A stretch of 6,624 nucleotides of DNA, taken from contig JAJRAX010000173.1 in NCBI GenBank assembly GCA_028679775.1, forward strand, positions 1-6,624, written 5' to 3'. Shown here piece after piece: positions 5,251 through 6,624 of this stretch; the stretch's first letter is position 1, and each line of letters begins with the position of its first letter. This DNA is from Methanothrix sp. GTDB lineage: Archaea > Halobacteriota > Methanosarcinia > Methanotrichales > Methanotrichaceae. A model generated the notes under the pieces. That model saw only the letters and a list, made by a program, of their open reading frames with translations, did no database searches and was not told the origin of the DNA. A program made the translations under genes and the position numbers.

Positions 5251-6494
5251 GTCAGATCAGGATAAAGCGGGAACTTTGCACATAGCTCTTTTGCCTGGTT
5301 TCTAACGCTGGCTATGGTCTCTATGTTCTTGATGTCGCGGAGCACCGTTGTGATCAGTTCTGCGATCTGGACCATCTCAGTTTCCTTCATGCCTCGCGTG
5401 GTCATGGCAGGTGTACCGATTCGGATACCGCTCGTGACAAACGGCGTGGCCGGATCGAAGGGTATCATATTCTTGTTAAGAGTTATCCCCGCCCTCTCCA
5501 GCGTCTCATCAGCCATCTTGCCTGTGATCCCCTCTTTGATCAGCTTGACAAGCATCAAGTGGTTGTCTGTCCCGCCTGAGACCAGCTCGAAGCGATTGAG
5601 AAGAAGCCTCTCAGCCAAAGCGCGAGCGTTCTTGACCACTTGGAACTGGTACTCCTTGAATTCGGGAGAGAGAGCCTCTTTAAAGGCCACTGCCTTCGCG
5701 GCTATGGCATGCATGAAAGGACCGCCCTGGGTACCGGGGAAGACTGACCTGTCTATGGCTGAAGCCAGCTCCTCCCTGCAGATGATCAGAGCGCCTCTCG
5801 GCCCACGCAGGGTCTTATGAGTAGTGGTAGTCACAATATCCGCATATGGGATAGGCGACGGATGAGCGCCCACTGCACACATGCCGGCTATGTGGGCGAT
5901 GTCGGCCATGACCCGAGCCCCCACCTCATCGGCAATCTCGCGGACGGCCTTGAAGTCGATGGTTCTCGGGTAGCTGGAAGCGCCAACCACTATGAGCTGA
6001 GGCTTGTTCTTCCTGGCGATATCAGCCATCACAGAGTAATCGAGCATCTCAGTCTCTTTGGAGACGCTATAGGGCACGATCTTGTACATCCTGCCTGAGA
6101 AATTGACCGGGCTGCCGTGAGACAGGTGGCCGCCGTGGGCCAGGTTCATGCCCATGATGGTATCGCCATGCTTGAGAATTGAGAAGTAGGCGGCCATGTT
6201 GGCCTGGGTGCCGCTCACCGGCTGGACATTGACATGCTCTGCGCCGACAAAGAGCTTCTTGCATCTCTCGCGGGCCAGCTCCTCGGCCACATCCACATTG
6301 GCCGTGCCGCGATAGTATCGTTTGCCGGGGTAGCCTTCAGCATACTTATTGGTCATGATACAGCCCTGGGCCTCCATGACCGCTCTACTTGCGAAGTTCT
6401 CGGAAGCTATCAGAATTATATTCTCTCGCTGCCGCGCCAGCTCTGACTGGATTGCGGCGGAGATCTCGGGATCTTGCTCGCTCAAAGATTTCAA
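5247..6494 (-). CDS. glyA: Serine hydroxymethyltransferase (GlyA)
   Basis: PLP-dependent, cytoplasmic enzyme converting serine and tetrahydropterin to glycine and the methylene-pterin. The 415 residues are close to the 417 of Escherichia coli GlyA and read through without breaks. Signatures include IASENFAS (29-36), [13 protein letters not shown] (49-61), SGTQAN (94-99), AHGGHLSHG (119-127), Asp198 and His201 in DIAHIAG, the PLP-binding Lys227 in [21 protein letters not shown] (253-259) and Arg358 in SGIRIGTPA for the substrate carboxylate. The start is a TTG. A TGA directly precedes it in frame, and GGTGAT ends 4 nt before it, so no longer N-terminus is possible. It is the first gene of a probable operon with folD, the DUF2121 gene and mobA. 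Whether it prefers tetrahydrofolate or tetrahydrosarcinapterin cannot be read directly; the folD partner favours tetrahydrofolate. Confidence 0.97.
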   Translation of the reverse strand: MKSLSEQDPEISAAIQSELARQRENIILIASENFASRAVMEAQGCIMTNKYAEGYPGKRYYRGTANVDVAEELARERCKKLFVGAEHVNVQPVSGTQANMAAYFSILKHGDTIMGMNLAHGGHLSHGSPVNFSGRMYKIVPYSVSKETEMLDYSVMADIARKNKPQLIVVGASSYPRTIDFKAVREIADEVGARVMADIAHIAGMCAVGAHPSPIPYADIVTTTTHKTLRGPRGALIICREELASAIDRSVFPGTQGGPFMHAIAAKAVAFKEALSPEFKEYQFQVVKNARALAERLLLNRFELVSGGTDNHLMLVKLIKEGITGKMADETLERAGITLNKNMIPFDPATPFVTSGIRIGTPAMTTRGMKETEMVQIAELITTVLRDIKNIETIASVRNQAKELCAKFPLYPDLT

Positions 6495-6504
6495 TCAAAT
6501 CACC
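6495..6504 (-). promoter_or_regulatory. glyA ribosome binding site before a TTG start
   Basis: GGTGAT (6504-6499, minus strand) followed by TTGA and the TTG start codon matches the archaeal anti-Shine-Dalgarno well. The in-frame TGA at 6497-6495 rules out upstream starts. A second TTG nine bases downstream is too far from this site. Confidence 0.75.
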
Positions 6505-6624
6505 AGATCACTATGATGCTATCAGGATTTGAGGAGATGCAATGAGGAGGGCAAAATAGATTATGGTATGATCTGTTTGGCTGCACAATCATGGTGTGTC
6601 CAGACATAACAAATTTCATTTAAA
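6505..6624. other. Upstream leader region of glyA, no gene seen
   Basis: This 120-bp stretch should contain the operon promoter. I see AT-rich patches (about 6551-6566 and 6611-6624) but no convincing BRE/TATA pair at a fixed distance. A 7-bp inverted pair, CAGATCA (6504-6510) and TGATCTG (6569-6575), is short enough to arise by chance. Open frames here are at most about ten codons on the plus strand. Confidence 0.4.

Noticed and set aside
5314..5820. Long plus-strand frame (168 codons) opposite glyA
   Set aside because: It is antisense to conserved glyA coding sequence. Such frames arise from the codon bias of the real gene, and no start signals are seen.

Overview
The window looks like part of a methanogenic archaeal chromosome, most likely a Methanosarcinales/Methanothrix-type organism. 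Three things suggest this. One protein matches my memory of DUF2121, a family I know only from methanogens. The tyrosyl-tRNA synthetase is of the compact archaeal type. GlyA and FolD occur together, as in methanogens that use a tetrahydrofolate branch for biosynthesis. The lineage below archaeal methanogen is inference. Ribosome binding sites of the GGTGA/GAGG type followed by TTG starts recur through the window.

Left part (1-1860), accessory in character. A gene running off the left edge (minus strand, 1-87) carries a short motif resembling small phage/toxin-type nuclease domains. Next comes about 250 bp of AT-rich DNA without a convincing gene. It holds a 12-bp unit repeated in two clusters (a 19-bp exact direct repeat 91 bp apart) and, on the plus strand, a TATA box, Shine-Dalgarno sequence and ATG that lead into only 19 codons. 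A 484-residue minus-strand protein follows, with an AlbA_2/Schlafen-like domain, a GHKL-type ATPase domain and a winged helix. It has its own promoter-like TATA element.

Middle (1894-3128). tyrS lies on the minus strand. Its start is best placed at a TTG (2853), 18 codons inside the longest open frame. Divergent from it is a 60-residue, two-helix membrane protein (2946-3128, plus), the only plus-strand gene I support. Its last 54 bp overlap the end of mobA tail to tail.

Right part (3075-6494). Four tightly packed minus-strand genes form a probable operon in the order glyA, folD, DUF2121 gene, mobA. The junctions are a 4-bp ATGA overlap, a 26-bp gap with a ribosome binding site, and a 16-bp overlap. 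GlyA makes methylene-tetrahydrofolate and glycine from serine, and FolD interconverts methylene-, methenyl- and formyl-tetrahydrofolate, so the first two genes form a one-carbon module. MobA-type guanylyltransferases supply the guanine-dinucleotide molybdopterin (or tungstopterin) cofactor, which formylmethanofuran dehydrogenase needs in methanogens. The role of the DUF2121 protein is unknown, but its N-terminus lines up strikingly with the active-site end of proteasome beta subunits. The region 6495-6624 is upstream leader of glyA without another gene.

I do not see a CRISPR array, tRNA, rRNA, transposase or a clearly new multi-gene system. The points most worth a second look are the Ntn-hydrolase-like signature in the DUF2121 protein, the repeat/orphan-start region at 211-373, and the antisense overprinted tail of MobA.
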